Assembly: GCF_007004655.1 (NCBI RefSeq)
Contig: NZ_ML660095.1
Coordinates: forward strand, 144,385-208,384
Direction: 5' to 3'
From: Exilibacterium tricleocarpae
Lineage (GTDB): Bacteria > Pseudomonadota > Gammaproteobacteria > Pseudomonadales > Cellvibrionaceae
DNA length: 64,000 nt
Made by a program: the position numbers and the translations under genes
The notes under the pieces: model-generated
What the model was told of the DNA's origin: nothing
The model's database searches: none
Seen by the model: the letters and a program-made list of their open reading frames with translations, nothing else
Shown here: positions 53,120-62,800 of the stretch, in pieces
How the letters are laid out: every line of letters begins with the position of its first letter
Position numbering within the stretch: position 1 is the first letter of the stretch

Positions 53120-54094
53120 TTATGATCCGGTGCTGGCTTGGGGTTTTACCGGCAACGAGATGACGAAAGTTGTTCCGCGGCCCGGTGTGCTCGTTACTTC
53201 GATTGCACCGCCGTGCTTTTTGATAATACCGTGGGAGATGGAAAGCCCCAGACCTGTGCCGACGCCGACTTCTTTGGTGGTAAAAAATGGATTGAAAATG
53301 TCCTTGATGATTTCCTCCTCCATGCCGCGGCCGGTGTCGCTGACCATCACCAGTATCTGCTCCTCCTCATAACAGGTGGCGACATCGATGCGGCCAAAGT
53401 CGTCAATTGCCTGGGAGGCGTTGACGAACAGGTTGAGAAAAACCTGTTGCAGATGCCCCGGAAAACCATAAGTCGGGGGTAGTTCGCCGAACTCGATCGC
53501 CACCTCGCACTTGTACTTCAATTCACTGGATACCAGCTTCAATGTGTTTTCGATACATGCGTTTATATCGACCTGTTCTTCCTCTTTGTCGTCGATGCGG
53601 GCAAAGTTCTTTAGATTTTGCACGATGTCGTGGATGCGCTCGGTGCCGTCGATGCCGTCGTCAATCAGGCTGTCGATGTCTTCAACGATGTAGGCAACAT
53701 CGTATTCCTCAGCCGCTGTCCTGGTTGCGTTCAGGCATGCGGAGACTTCCGGCGTTAATGACTCTTTCTCCAATTGAAGCAACAAATCGTCATAGGTGCG
53801 CAACACAGCTTTAATACTTGCGCCGTAGCGTTTCAGTGTTGTGAGGTTGCTCTTGACAAAGCTGGTCGGGTTGTTGATCTCATGGGCTACGCCGGCGGAG
53901 AGCTGGCCGATGGAGGCAAGTTTTTCCTGGTGCAGGAGCTGTGCTTTTTGATCCCGCAGTTTGTCGTAGGCCTGCCGCAGAGAGCGATTGGTGTCATATA
54001 ACTCCCGCGAGCGGTTTTCCAGTAGATCCTCGGCCTTCTCCCGGGCTTTCTTTTGCCGGGAGTAAGCCGCTTTGTAGTCTATGATGTCGTCCAT
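53120..54094 (-). CDS. soluble histidine kinase paired with H-NOX (HnoK-like)
   Basis: 324 residues, no membrane segment. An N-terminal coiled coil (YSRQKKAREKAEDLLENRSRE and so on) leads into HQEKLASIGQLSAGVAHEINNPTSFVKSN with the phospho-acceptor His, then N, G1 (DTGRGMEE) and G2 (GVGTGLGLSI). H-NOX proteins commonly inhibit or control such kinases by protein contact. It begins 5 bp after the H-NOX stop and belongs to the same transcript. It has no receiver domain, so separate receivers in the neighbourhood (HTH-REC, REC-EAL, REC-HD-GYP) are candidate targets. Confidence 0.9.
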   Translation of the reverse strand: MDDIIDYKAAYSRQKKAREKAEDLLENRSRELYDTNRSLRQAYDKLRDQKAQLLHQEKLASIGQLSAGVAHEINNPTSFVKSNLTTLKRYGASIKAVLRTYDDLLLQLEKESLTPEVSACLNATRTAAEEYDVAYIVEDIDSLIDDGIDGTERIHDIVQNLKNFARIDDKEEEQVDINACIENTLKLVSSELKYKCEVAIEFGELPPTYGFPGHLQQVFLNLFVNASQAIDDFGRIDVATCYEEEQILVMVSDTGRGMEEEIIKDIFNPFFTTKEVGVGTGLGLSISHGIIKKHGGAIEVTSTPGRGTTFVISLPVKPQASTGS

Positions 54095-54099
54095 GCCTG

Positions 54100-54645
54100 T
54101 TAAGTCTGGCGCGTAATGATAAACCGGCACTCGTCGGCACCACTGTGCATACAGGGGCCGTGGGAAAGTTCATAGTCGATACCATAGTATTGCGCCGCGC
54201 CCGCAATCAGGCCCTCGGCCAGGATGCAGAGCTTGCGCGGGGAGTGATAGTAAAGTACCAGTGTGTTCGCCTCGGGCGGATCGTAGCGCAGATCGGGCAA
54301 GTTGGGGTTTTCGTAGAGTTTTCTCACTTCTTTGTGGATTACATCATCAATACTCATCAAGAAACGGAAAAAATCTTTCTCGTTTTCAATCAACATGGGA
54401 TATTTAGCAACCAAAGCATCGAATAAATGCCGGCCGAAGTATCGGACCAGTTCCTCTACCGGCTTTTGCGTCAGCTCCGCCAGCTTTTCGACCAGGGCAA
54501 ACAACTCCGTGTCGGGATAGTCCTCGACCGAGGTATAAACACCCTCGGAAGCGGGTTTTACCGCCAGTAGTAATTGCTCCCAGGTGGCCATGCCCAGGTC
54601 GCCTTCCACCATCTCGTTGAATGCTATAAAAACGGCGCCCTTCAT
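54100..54645 (-). CDS. H-NOX (heme nitric-oxide/oxygen-binding) sensor
   Basis: 181 residues, the full length of a stand-alone H-NOX. The proximal heme ligand is His104 (IDDVIHKEVRKLY), and the heme-propionate motif YxSxR is Y133-S135-R137 in YYHSPRKLC. The sequence after YxSxR (KLCILAEGLIAGAA) lacks the distal tyrosine that confers O2 binding in Thermoanaerobacter H-NOX, which suggests a NO-selective sensor (inference). The start at 54645 gives the family N-terminus MKGAVFIAFNEMVEG. The kinase gene follows after 5 bp. Confidence 0.95.
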   Translation of the reverse strand: MKGAVFIAFNEMVEGDLGMATWEQLLLAVKPASEGVYTSVEDYPDTELFALVEKLAELTQKPVEELVRYFGRHLFDALVAKYPMLIENEKDFFRFLMSIDDVIHKEVRKLYENPNLPDLRYDPPEANTLVLYYHSPRKLCILAEGLIAGAAQYYGIDYELSHGPCMHSGADECRFIITRQT

Positions 54646-54714
54646 AACTCTCTTGCCTCTCAAAGTGCCTGTCACTAGCATAGACGTAGATTTGGTGTCG
54701 TGCTAAGAAGCTGG

Positions 54715-55935
54715 TCAGTGGTAGCGATCCTGTATGGCCTCCGGTGTCAGCAACACCTGGGACTGGTCGCACAATTGTCCGGTCTCGCCATACAGGCTGC
54801 CTTGCAGGTAGTCGCAGCCTGAGATCAACAACTGGTAGTGGCAGTTGGTTTTTTCAATGCCTCCGGCAATGACTTTGATACCGCGCGCATGGGCGTAGTC
54901 AACCAGTGCCTGGCAGGCGCTCGGATCGGCGATGCCGCTCGTGTTGCTGTAGGGACAGTTGCCGTGATTGAAGCGCAGCAGCCCGATTGGCAGAGACTCC
55001 AGCAACATCATATTGGCCTGGTCGAGCCTGAAATCGTCGATGCACAGGGTGACACCGGTCTGCCGCAGCTTTTGTAGAGTGCCACAGATATCATCGGGCG
55101 CCTGTCTGATGTTGATAGCGGAGCAGGCGAGAATCAGGCTTGTGGGCGAGACCCCGTGATCGCAGAGTAGTTGCCTTATAAGTTGCGGCGTAAAGGGGTT
55201 TGCCAACATTCGCTCAGACAATCGCACGACCATCTGCAGATGATCGAGCTTGCAGGCATGCCATTGCCTGAGTTGCTCGAGGCCGTCACAAAGGTAGCGT
55301 GTGTTCAGTACTTTATCGGCATTGCAGGTATCGCCCAGCACCATCAAGTCCTCATGCTGAGCGGTTCCCAAATCGGGGTGTTGCCATCTCAACGCCGCCT
55401 CGACCGCTGTCATCTCGCCGTGCCCGGCAGTAATGACAGGCAGGTAGCTCTGGATGATATGCCCCTCCTGAAGTGCCTGGTTGAAATCCGTAACCAGTGA
55501 CAGAGGCGAGGGTCGGGTGGGTTGCAATGCCGGTTCAGCTTTGGGTGCCTGCTTCACAGGCCCCCGCCGGGGTGCTTTGAGGATTTTCTGAATGATACCG
55601 CGCAGGCGCAGGTCGTCCCAGGGTTTGTGAACGAACCGGTGCAGGTCCGCATCGTTGACCGCCTGGGCGAGGCTGTCGACATCACATTGCCCGGAGACCA
55701 TGATTCTGAGCGTCTCGGGATAATCCCGGCGGGCGCGGCGCAACAACTCCGCGCCGGACATTTCGGGCATCCGTTGATCGGTCAGAATGACATCCACTCG
55801 GTTGGCGGCCAGGAGTTTGAGCGCTCGCGCGCCGCAGTCGGCTTCCAAAATGCGATAGCCGTCCGCTGCGAGAGAGCGGCGTAAAGCCCTGCGTACCTGG
55901 GCTTCATCGTCTACAAGTAAAAGTGTCTGGTTCAT
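54715..55935 (-). CDS. response regulator with degenerate EAL domain, upstream of H-NOX
   Basis: 406 residues. Receiver (LLLVDDEAQVRRALRRS, Asp in [18 protein letters not shown]), then an EAL domain starting SLVTDFNQALQEGHIIQSYLPV. VEAALRW keeps the EAL Glu and IDDFRLDQANM keeps a DD pair, but the ExE region reads CSAINIR, the KxD region reads LRFNHG, and VAEG reads IAGG. Hydrolysis is therefore doubtful. The receiver is nearly identical in layout to that at 50690-52366. The ATG at 55935 follows CGGAGAGG. Position matches HnoB (REC-EAL) of H-NOX systems. Confidence 0.85.
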   Translation of the reverse strand: MNQTLLLVDDEAQVRRALRRSLAADGYRILEADCGARALKLLAANRVDVILTDQRMPEMSGAELLRRARRDYPETLRIMVSGQCDVDSLAQAVNDADLHRFVHKPWDDLRLRGIIQKILKAPRRGPVKQAPKAEPALQPTRPSPLSLVTDFNQALQEGHIIQSYLPVITAGHGEMTAVEAALRWQHPDLGTAQHEDLMVLGDTCNADKVLNTRYLCDGLEQLRQWHACKLDHLQMVVRLSERMLANPFTPQLIRQLLCDHGVSPTSLILACSAINIRQAPDDICGTLQKLRQTGVTLCIDDFRLDQANMMLLESLPIGLLRFNHGNCPYSNTSGIADPSACQALVDYAHARGIKVIAGGIEKTNCHYQLLISGCDYLQGSLYGETGQLCDQSQVLLTPEAIQDRYH

Positions 55936-56003
55936 ACTTTGCCTCTCCGAGTCAGTCGATTTTGTTACGGCTACGGGACTGCTGCCCTGGGATACTGTTA
56001 ACA

Positions 56004-56052
56004 CGCATATAATGTATAACTTGAATAACTAGTATTTCTCAAATAATTGTTA
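56004..56052. promoter_or_regulatory. 49-bp element shared with 52424-52472 (copy 2)
   Basis: Begins GCATATAATGTATAACTTGA and ends AAATAATTGTTAG. It lies 69 bp upstream of the REC-EAL ATG at 55935 on the minus strand, similar to the 58-bp distance in copy 1. It contains AT-rich stretches that could be the -10 region of the minus-strand promoter. Confidence 0.75.
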
Positions 56053-56244
56053 GCTTTAGACAGCGCTGATTACGAGCCTGAATGGTATATGCCCCGGCGT
56101 TGCTGGGGTGACCGGTCGGCCGCCACCGGCGCGACCTGGGATGGCTGGCCGATCCGGCCGTGCTCAATCGGACCGTATCAGCTATAGTCGCCTATCCCAC
56201 GCGGGTGTGGGTTGTACCAATCACCATGAAATGCAGGAAAAACT

Positions 56245-56631
56245 ATGATCGGCTACGTAACTTTAGGTACCAACGACATTGCGCGGGCGGCGGCTTTTTA
56301 CGACAGCCTGCTTGCGGAACTGGGCGCAAAGCGGTTGATGGAGAGCGCCAGCTTTATCGCCTGGAGCACCGGCCCCGGGCAACCCGGCTTCAGCATCACC
56401 ACACCCTTCAACGGCGAGGCGGCGAGCGTTGGCAATGGGGTAATGATCGCACTGGCGGCCGACAGCCCGCAGAAAGTGGATGCGGTGTACCGAAAAGCCA
56501 TCGAACTGGGCGCCGCTGATGAGGGGCCGGCCGGGCCCCGGGGCGAGGTGTCGGGGTTCTATGCCGGCTACTTTCGCGATCTTGACGGTAATAAACTCAA
56601 TGTGTTCTGTATGGTAGAGTCCGGCACCTGA
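56245..56631 (+). CDS. VOC-family (glyoxalase/bleomycin-resistance fold) protein
   Basis: 128 residues, one pair of beta-alpha-beta-beta-beta modules: MIGYVTLGTNDIARAAAFYDSLLAELGAKRL at the N-terminus and FYAGYFRDLDGNKLNVFCMV at the C-terminus, the latter with a metal-site-like DxDGNK. The substrate cannot be deduced; many such proteins are annotated as glyoxalases without evidence. Start ATG behind AGGAAAAACT. Apparently monocistronic. Confidence 0.88.
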   Translation: MIGYVTLGTNDIARAAAFYDSLLAELGAKRLMESASFIAWSTGPGQPGFSITTPFNGEAASVGNGVMIALAADSPQKVDAVYRKAIELGAADEGPAGPRGEVSGFYAGYFRDLDGNKLNVFCMVESGT

Positions 56632-56822
56632 TCTGCTTATAACCCCCGGTATCGCCGGTTTCTGATCTAAATCAATAACACCGTCAGTCAGGTGGTGTGA
56701 CATAGGGGCGGTACCAGGCGGGGCCGGCCAATGGGGCCGGCACCTTACCTGTTTTAAACAAAAAAATGGTCGGTTGTTGCCGGCTGCAAGCCTCGGTCAG
56801 ATTCTTTTTATTGGGATAGTTG

Positions 56823-58382
56823 ATGTTTGAGCCTGTCGTCATTCTGCTTGCCTTTATTGCCGGCATGGCATTTCGCGGATTTGGTTACCCGCCCCTGCTC
56901 GGCTATCTGCTGGCGGGCTTTCTCGCCCATGAAATGGAAATCGGCGATGCGACAACCATAACGCTGATTGCAGACCTGGGTATTACGCTGCTGTTGTTTA
57001 CGATCGGCCTGAAACTCAACCTGAAAGAGTTGATGGCACCCCAGGTCTGGGCGGTGGCCGGTGCGCAGATGGCGATCGTCATTCCGCTGACCACCCTGGT
57101 TATTGTAGTGGCGGGATTGGTGTTTCCGCGTCTGGCGTTGCCCAATACCGGTGCGGCCTGGTTGCTGGCCTTCGCGCTGTCGTTCTCCAGCACGGTATTT
57201 GCGGTAAAAATATTCGATGAGCGCGGTGAGAACGCGTCGCTGCACGCCGCCATTGCCATCGGTATTTTGATTGTGCAGGACTTGATTGCCGTGACTTACC
57301 TGGTGGTCTCTTCGGGTAAATTGCCGAGCCTGTTTGCGCTCGGTCTGTTGGCGCTGCCGCTGCTGCGCCCGGTGCTGATTTACCTGCTGCGCCTGGCGGG
57401 GCACGGTGAGCTGTTGGTGTTGTTTGGCATTGCCGCTGCGGTAGGCACGGCGGAACTGTTTGAAGCGGTTAATCTGAAAGGCGGGCTGGGGGCATTGATT
57501 GTCGGCGTATTACTTGGCAACACGGAAAAAACCAGTGAACTTTATAAAAATCTGATTAACTTTAAAGACTTGTTTCTGATCGGCTTTTTTCTCAGCGTCG
57601 GTTACAATGGTTTGCCCTCCGGCGACATGCTGTTGGCCGCCGTCGCTTTGAGTTTGCTGATTTTTTTACGGCCAATCATTTATTTCCTGCTGCTGACCGC
57701 GTTCAAGTTGCGTGCCAGGACTGCGCTGCTGGCGGGGTTGTCACTGTTCAATTACAGCGAGTTCGGTCTGATTGTGGCCGCACTGGCTGCCGCCTCCGGA
57801 CAGTTGCCACCGCAGTGGGTCACGACTCTGGCATTGGCAATGGCGCTATCGTTCTTTATTTCCGTACCCTTCAATGCGATGGCACACAGGCTCTACGCGC
57901 GTTTTTCAATGGTGTTGCATAAATTTGAACGCGCTGCCCGTCTGCCGGAGGAACGACAGGCAAGCCTGGGTGCGGCCGACAATGTGGTGGTGGGCATGGG
58001 GCGGGTCGGCTCCGGTGCCTATCAGTATCTGCAGGAACTCTACCCGGACAATGTCGTCGGCGTCGAAGAAAGCGTCGACAAAGCGGAACAGCATGTCGGG
58101 CATGGCATTCGCTGTGTTCATGGCGATGGCGGCGACCAGGACTTTTGGGAACAGGCCAATCTGTCCGAGCGCAAACTGATACTGGTGTGCCTAACCAACC
58201 ACAAGGAAAATTTGGAGGTGGTAAAACTGCTGCGGCAATTGAACTTCCCCGGCAGAATCGCCGTGGTCTCGCAGTTTCCCGATCAACAAAAAGAGTTACA
58301 GGCGCTCGGTTGTGTCACCTTTAACCTTTACGCCGAGGCCGGCCACGGCTTTGCCGAACACGTGCTGGAGCAGATCGGTTAA
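56823..58382 (+). CDS. CPA2-family cation:proton antiporter with RCK domain (KefB/YbaL-like)
   Basis: 519 residues. About 12 membrane segments in residues 1-375, including GITLLLFTIGLKLNLKEL, ALSFSSTVFAVKIFDERGE (the TM5 region of CPA2 carriers) and LSLFNYSEFGLIVA. A cytoplasmic RCK/KTN domain follows (NVVVGMGRVGSGAYQYLQ onward) with the GMGRVGSGAY nucleotide-binding loop. It lacks the full KTN-C half found in KefB/C. Function is K+ or Na+/H+ exchange under stress. I use the ATG at 56823; a TTG directly upstream is less likely. Confidence 0.9.
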   Translation: MFEPVVILLAFIAGMAFRGFGYPPLLGYLLAGFLAHEMEIGDATTITLIADLGITLLLFTIGLKLNLKELMAPQVWAVAGAQMAIVIPLTTLVIVVAGLVFPRLALPNTGAAWLLAFALSFSSTVFAVKIFDERGENASLHAAIAIGILIVQDLIAVTYLVVSSGKLPSLFALGLLALPLLRPVLIYLLRLAGHGELLVLFGIAAAVGTAELFEAVNLKGGLGALIVGVLLGNTEKTSELYKNLINFKDLFLIGFFLSVGYNGLPSGDMLLAAVALSLLIFLRPIIYFLLLTAFKLRARTALLAGLSLFNYSEFGLIVAALAAASGQLPPQWVTTLALAMALSFFISVPFNAMAHRLYARFSMVLHKFERAARLPEERQASLGAADNVVVGMGRVGSGAYQYLQELYPDNVVGVEESVDKAEQHVGHGIRCVHGDGGDQDFWEQANLSERKLILVCLTNHKENLEVVKLLRQLNFPGRIAVVSQFPDQQKELQALGCVTFNLYAEAGHGFAEHVLEQIG

Positions 58383-58586
58383 CGTTATTCCGGTAACGTC
58401 TTTACATTTTTTTAATAACTTTCACATAAGTTTCCTGTTGCCGGTCCCGCGGCTTGGCTACACTGACCGACCTATATAAAAAATATATTTGCAGCTGCCG
58501 GATAGTATAGGGCGTTAAAGTGTCCCATGCCTGCGGGTCTTCGGCGCCCAGCCGCGATGGATAGTCTTACGGATTGAGGTAATTGA

Positions 58587-59816
58587 GTGAATAAAAAGAA
58601 ACAGATTCTCTACCCCTTGGTAATACTGGCGCTTGGCGCCGGCCTGTACTGGGGGATATCGAGCCTCGAAAAGCCGCCACAGACCAAGGCGCCGAAAGCG
58701 GTCGCGCCGCTGGTTAATGTAGTGCCCGTAACAGTCGAGCCCTTGCAGTTACAAGTGGATTCTCACGGCGTGGTCGAACCCAAGTATTTAACGCGGCTGG
58801 TGGCACAGGTGAACGGTGAAGTGGTGTTTTTGGCACCGGAATTTGTCAGCGGCGGTTTTGTCAAGCAGGGCCAGCTATTGGCGCGTATCGACCCGAGCGA
58901 TTATCGGGCCCTGGTAACCGAGTCGGCGGCCAACCTGGCCTCCGCCGAGGCGGCGCTGGAACTGGAGCAGGCCCAGGGGCAGGTGGCCGCTGCCGAGTGG
59001 CGCAATATCGACGGCCGCACGCCCACCGGGCTGGGTTTGCGCAAGCCGCAGCTGGCACAGGAGCAGGCGCGCGTCAGCGCCGCACAGGCGGCGGTGACGC
59101 GCGCCCGGCGCAATCTTGAGCGAACCCGCATTGTGGCACCCTATGACGCCCTTATTCAGGACCGCGAAATCAGTCTCGGCTCCTATGTCAGCACCGGCAC
59201 GGTGTTGGGGAGTTTACAGGGCGTGGACGTCGCCGAGGTGAGGTTGCCGATCGCCGACGCCGAGTTACAGTTCCTGGAACAGCAGGGCCGCCGGGGTGAA
59301 GTTGAATTGACGGCGGACTTCTCCGGCCGCCCCACTGTCTGGCAGGCCACTATCGTACGCAGTGAGGGGGTTGTCGATCGGAAAAGCCGCATGACCTACC
59401 TGGTCGCCGAGATACGTGCACCCTATGCGGGCGTGTTTGACTCTCACCTTTTACAATCCGACCCCGCCCGGCAGGACATGCCTGGAACCACTGTGCCGCC
59501 GCTGCGGTTTGGTACTTATGTAAAAGCCAAAATCGCCGGCATTTCACTGCCGCAGGTCAGTGTCATCCCCCGGCATTTGATCGAAGAAGGGCGCATACCG
59601 ATACTCGATGAAAATCAGCAGTTGCGTTATCGACAGGTCAATATCATTCGCCAACAGGGTACCGACGCCATTATTGCCGGCGATGTGTTGGCGGGCGATC
59701 GCCTGATTACGACAGCGCTTGAGTATCCCATCGAAGGCATGCTGCTGACGCCTGCCGTGGACGGCGAAGCGCTACTCGAATCAAAAGTGGCTCGACGGGG
59801 CGCAACCAGTGAATAG
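58587..59816 (+). CDS. RND efflux periplasmic adaptor (MFP/HlyD family)
   Basis: 409 residues. An N-terminal hydrophobic anchor (about 7-25) is followed by the barrel-sandwich/lipoyl halves (HGVVEPKYLTRLVAQVNGEVVFLAPEF; LERTRIVAPYDALIQDREISLGSYVSTG) flanking a coiled coil (about 110-190, QAQGQVAAAEWRN region), then beta-barrel and membrane-proximal domains. GTG start after GAGGTAATTGA. It overlaps the permease gene by 8 bases, so the two form one efflux unit. No outer-membrane factor is adjacent. Confidence 0.92.
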   Translation: MNKKKQILYPLVILALGAGLYWGISSLEKPPQTKAPKAVAPLVNVVPVTVEPLQLQVDSHGVVEPKYLTRLVAQVNGEVVFLAPEFVSGGFVKQGQLLARIDPSDYRALVTESAANLASAEAALELEQAQGQVAAAEWRNIDGRTPTGLGLRKPQLAQEQARVSAAQAAVTRARRNLERTRIVAPYDALIQDREISLGSYVSTGTVLGSLQGVDVAEVRLPIADAELQFLEQQGRRGEVELTADFSGRPTVWQATIVRSEGVVDRKSRMTYLVAEIRAPYAGVFDSHLLQSDPARQDMPGTTVPPLRFGTYVKAKIAGISLPQVSVIPRHLIEEGRIPILDENQQLRYRQVNIIRQQGTDAIIAGDVLAGDRLITTALEYPIEGMLLTPAVDGEALLESKVARRGATSE

Positions 59817-62800
59817 CGGAGAACCGGCTGTCGAAAAGGGCCTGATCGCCTGGTTTGCCAACAATAGTGTGGCGGCCAACCTGTTGATGATTGTGATTAT
59901 TCTCGGTGGTTTGATCACCGCTATGACTATTCGCAAACAGATGTTTCCACAGATAGAAATCAACTGGATACAGGCTTCCATCGTCTATCCGGGTGCCGCC
60001 GCGGCCGATGTACAGGAAGGCATCACCATTAAGGTAGAGGAAGCATTGGAGTCGGTGCGGGGGCTGGATCGGATTATTACCTATTCGAACCGCGGCAGTT
60101 TTATCGCCTATATGCGCATCGACGAAAACTATGACGCCCAGGAAGTATTGGATGACGTCAAGCTGCAGGTCGACACTATCTCGAGCTTTCCCGACGGCAT
60201 CGAGCGACCGGTTGTCGAGCGAATCAAATTTGAGCAGGAGGTAATGTACCTGAGCCTCGTCGGTGATCTGAATCACCGCCAGCTAAAGGAGTTGGGGCGC
60301 GAAATCCACGATGAAATACGGGCATTACCCTTTGTCAATGTCAGTGAGTTCTACAGCGGTTTGTCCTATGAAGTGGGGGTAGAGGTATCAAAGGACAGGC
60401 TGCGGGAGTACGGGCTTAGCTTTCAAGATATTGTCGCGGCACTCAATCAGTTTTCCACCAACCGCTCCGCCGGTCAGATTCGCGCCGCCGACGGTTATAT
60501 CTCCGTGCGGATGGAGAGCCAGGCCTATCGCGGTCACGAGTTCGAACAGATACCGCTGATTAATCTCAGCGATGGCACCCAGATAAAACTCGGGGAAGTG
60601 GCCACCGTAGTAGACGGTTTTCAGGAGGGTATCAACTACTCGAAATTTAATGGTCAGAATGCGGTAACACTGTTTGTCGGCGCCGGCAGTGACCAGAGCA
60701 TTACCGATGTGGCCAGGACTGTAAATAATTATGTTGCCGAAAAACAAGCCGCGTTGCCGCAAGGCGTGAGTCTCAATGTCTGGATTGACCTGACCTATTA
60801 TCTGGAAGGTCGTCTCAACATGATGTACACCAATATGTTTTACGGCGGTGTCCTGGTGTTTCTCATGCTGGCGTTGTTTCTGCGCACACGACTGGCTTTC
60901 TGGGTGATGATGGGACTGCCGGTGTGTTTCCTGGGCACACTGTTTGTGATGCCGCTGGAATGGGTGGATGTCACTATCAACGTCACCAGCCTGTTTGGCT
61001 TTATTTTGGTGTTGGGCATAGTCGTGGACGACGCCATCGTTATCGGCGAGAGCGTGCATGCCGAAATCGAGCGCAGGGGACAGAGTATTGACAATGTCGT
61101 GCGCGGGGCCAAACGGGTCGCGGTGCCTGCCACCTTTGGGGTTCTAACCACCGTTGCCGCCTTTGGTCCCATGGTCCTGGCCGATGGCCCCATGGCGGCG
61201 TTCTCCCAGTCCATCGGCTTTGTCGTCGTCTTCTGCCTGTTGTTCTCGCTGGTTGAATCGAAACTGATACTGCCGGCTCACCTGGCCCACATGAAGGTGA
61301 AAGCTGCAGGCGGCGATGGTCGTATGACCAGACTGCGGGCGCGTATCGACGGTTTTCTGAAGCACTTTATCGAGGCTTATTACCGGCCGTTTCTCGAGCG
61401 CATGATCTATTTTCGTTATGCCACCATAGCTGTGTTTATCGCAGTGTTGCTGGTCAGCATCGGCCTGTTTCAGGGCGGTATTATCCGCTATGTAGGTGAA
61501 CCCAAAATTCCCCATGACTACCCTGAAATCAATGTGGAAATGAACGCGAGCAGTTCTGAAAATGACACGTTGAATACAGCACGGAATATTCAACGGGTAT
61601 TGGAACGGGTGGAGAAGGACGTTGAAAGTCAGTATGGCACGGGTATGATTCAAGACCTGCTGGTGGATATGCGCTCGCGCACCCAGGTTGCCATTATGGC
61701 GCGGCTGGTCGAACCCGAACAGCGCCCCATCGACACCTTTGAGCTGGCAGCGCTGTGGCGCGCTGCGCTGCCGGCGCTGCCTGGCGTAAAGACCCTCAGT
61801 ATAAGAGACGATATTTTTTCATCGGATCGGGACGATGGCGATATCAGCTTTTTGCTGGAAGGCGACAATCATGACGAACTGCAACAGGCCACCGGCGAAC
61901 TGAAACGTAAACTGGCGAGCCTGAAAGGCGTTGGCGATGTCAACGACAGCCGTGAGATTCCGGCCAAGGAGGTGCGCCTGACCCTGAAGCCGCTGGCGTA
62001 CAGCGTCGGCCTCACGGTAGCCGATGTGGCGGCGCAGACGAACTTCAGTTTATACGGTGCCGAGGCGCAGCGCATTATGCGCGATGGCGAGGAAGTCAAA
62101 GTCATGGTGCGCTACCCGGACTACCAGCGCAACTCCGTCGGCCTGGTGAACAAAGTCCTGATTCAGACACCGGAGGGGGCCGAAGTGCCCTTGTCAGAAG
62201 TGGCGCATATCGAAATTGTCGACGGCTACCATCGCATCCGTCACGAAAACGGCAAGCAGAGCATTTCGGTCTGGGCGTCGGTGGATGCCGATCAGGCCGA
62301 GCCGCTTAAAATTACCGAAGATATCAACACAAACTTTATTCCGCAACTGAACGAGAAGTTTCCCTCGGTGAGCGGGGCCACGGCCGGTAGAATTCAGGAA
62401 GAAATTGAAAGTAGAAACAAGCAGCTGCGGGATTTTGCCATTTCGCTGCTGGTGATTTACGCCCTGCTGGCGATTCCGTTGAAGTCTTATATACAGCCGG
62501 TTTTGATCATGTCGGTGATTCCGTTTGGCGTAATCGGCGCGATGCTCGGACACCTGCTGTTGGGGCTGAGTATGAGCGCGTTATCGCTGTTCGGTGTGAT
62601 CGCCGCCTCGGGGGTGGTGATCAATGACTCGCTGGTAATGGTGGACTTTATCAATCAGGCCCGGCGCCGGGGCACGGCGCTGGTGGAGGCGGTGGTGCAA
62701 TCCGGTTGCCGGCGTTTCAGGGCAATTCTATTGACCTCGATAACCACATTTATCGGACTGGTGCCTATTATCACCGAGACCAGTCTGCAGGCGAAGATCG

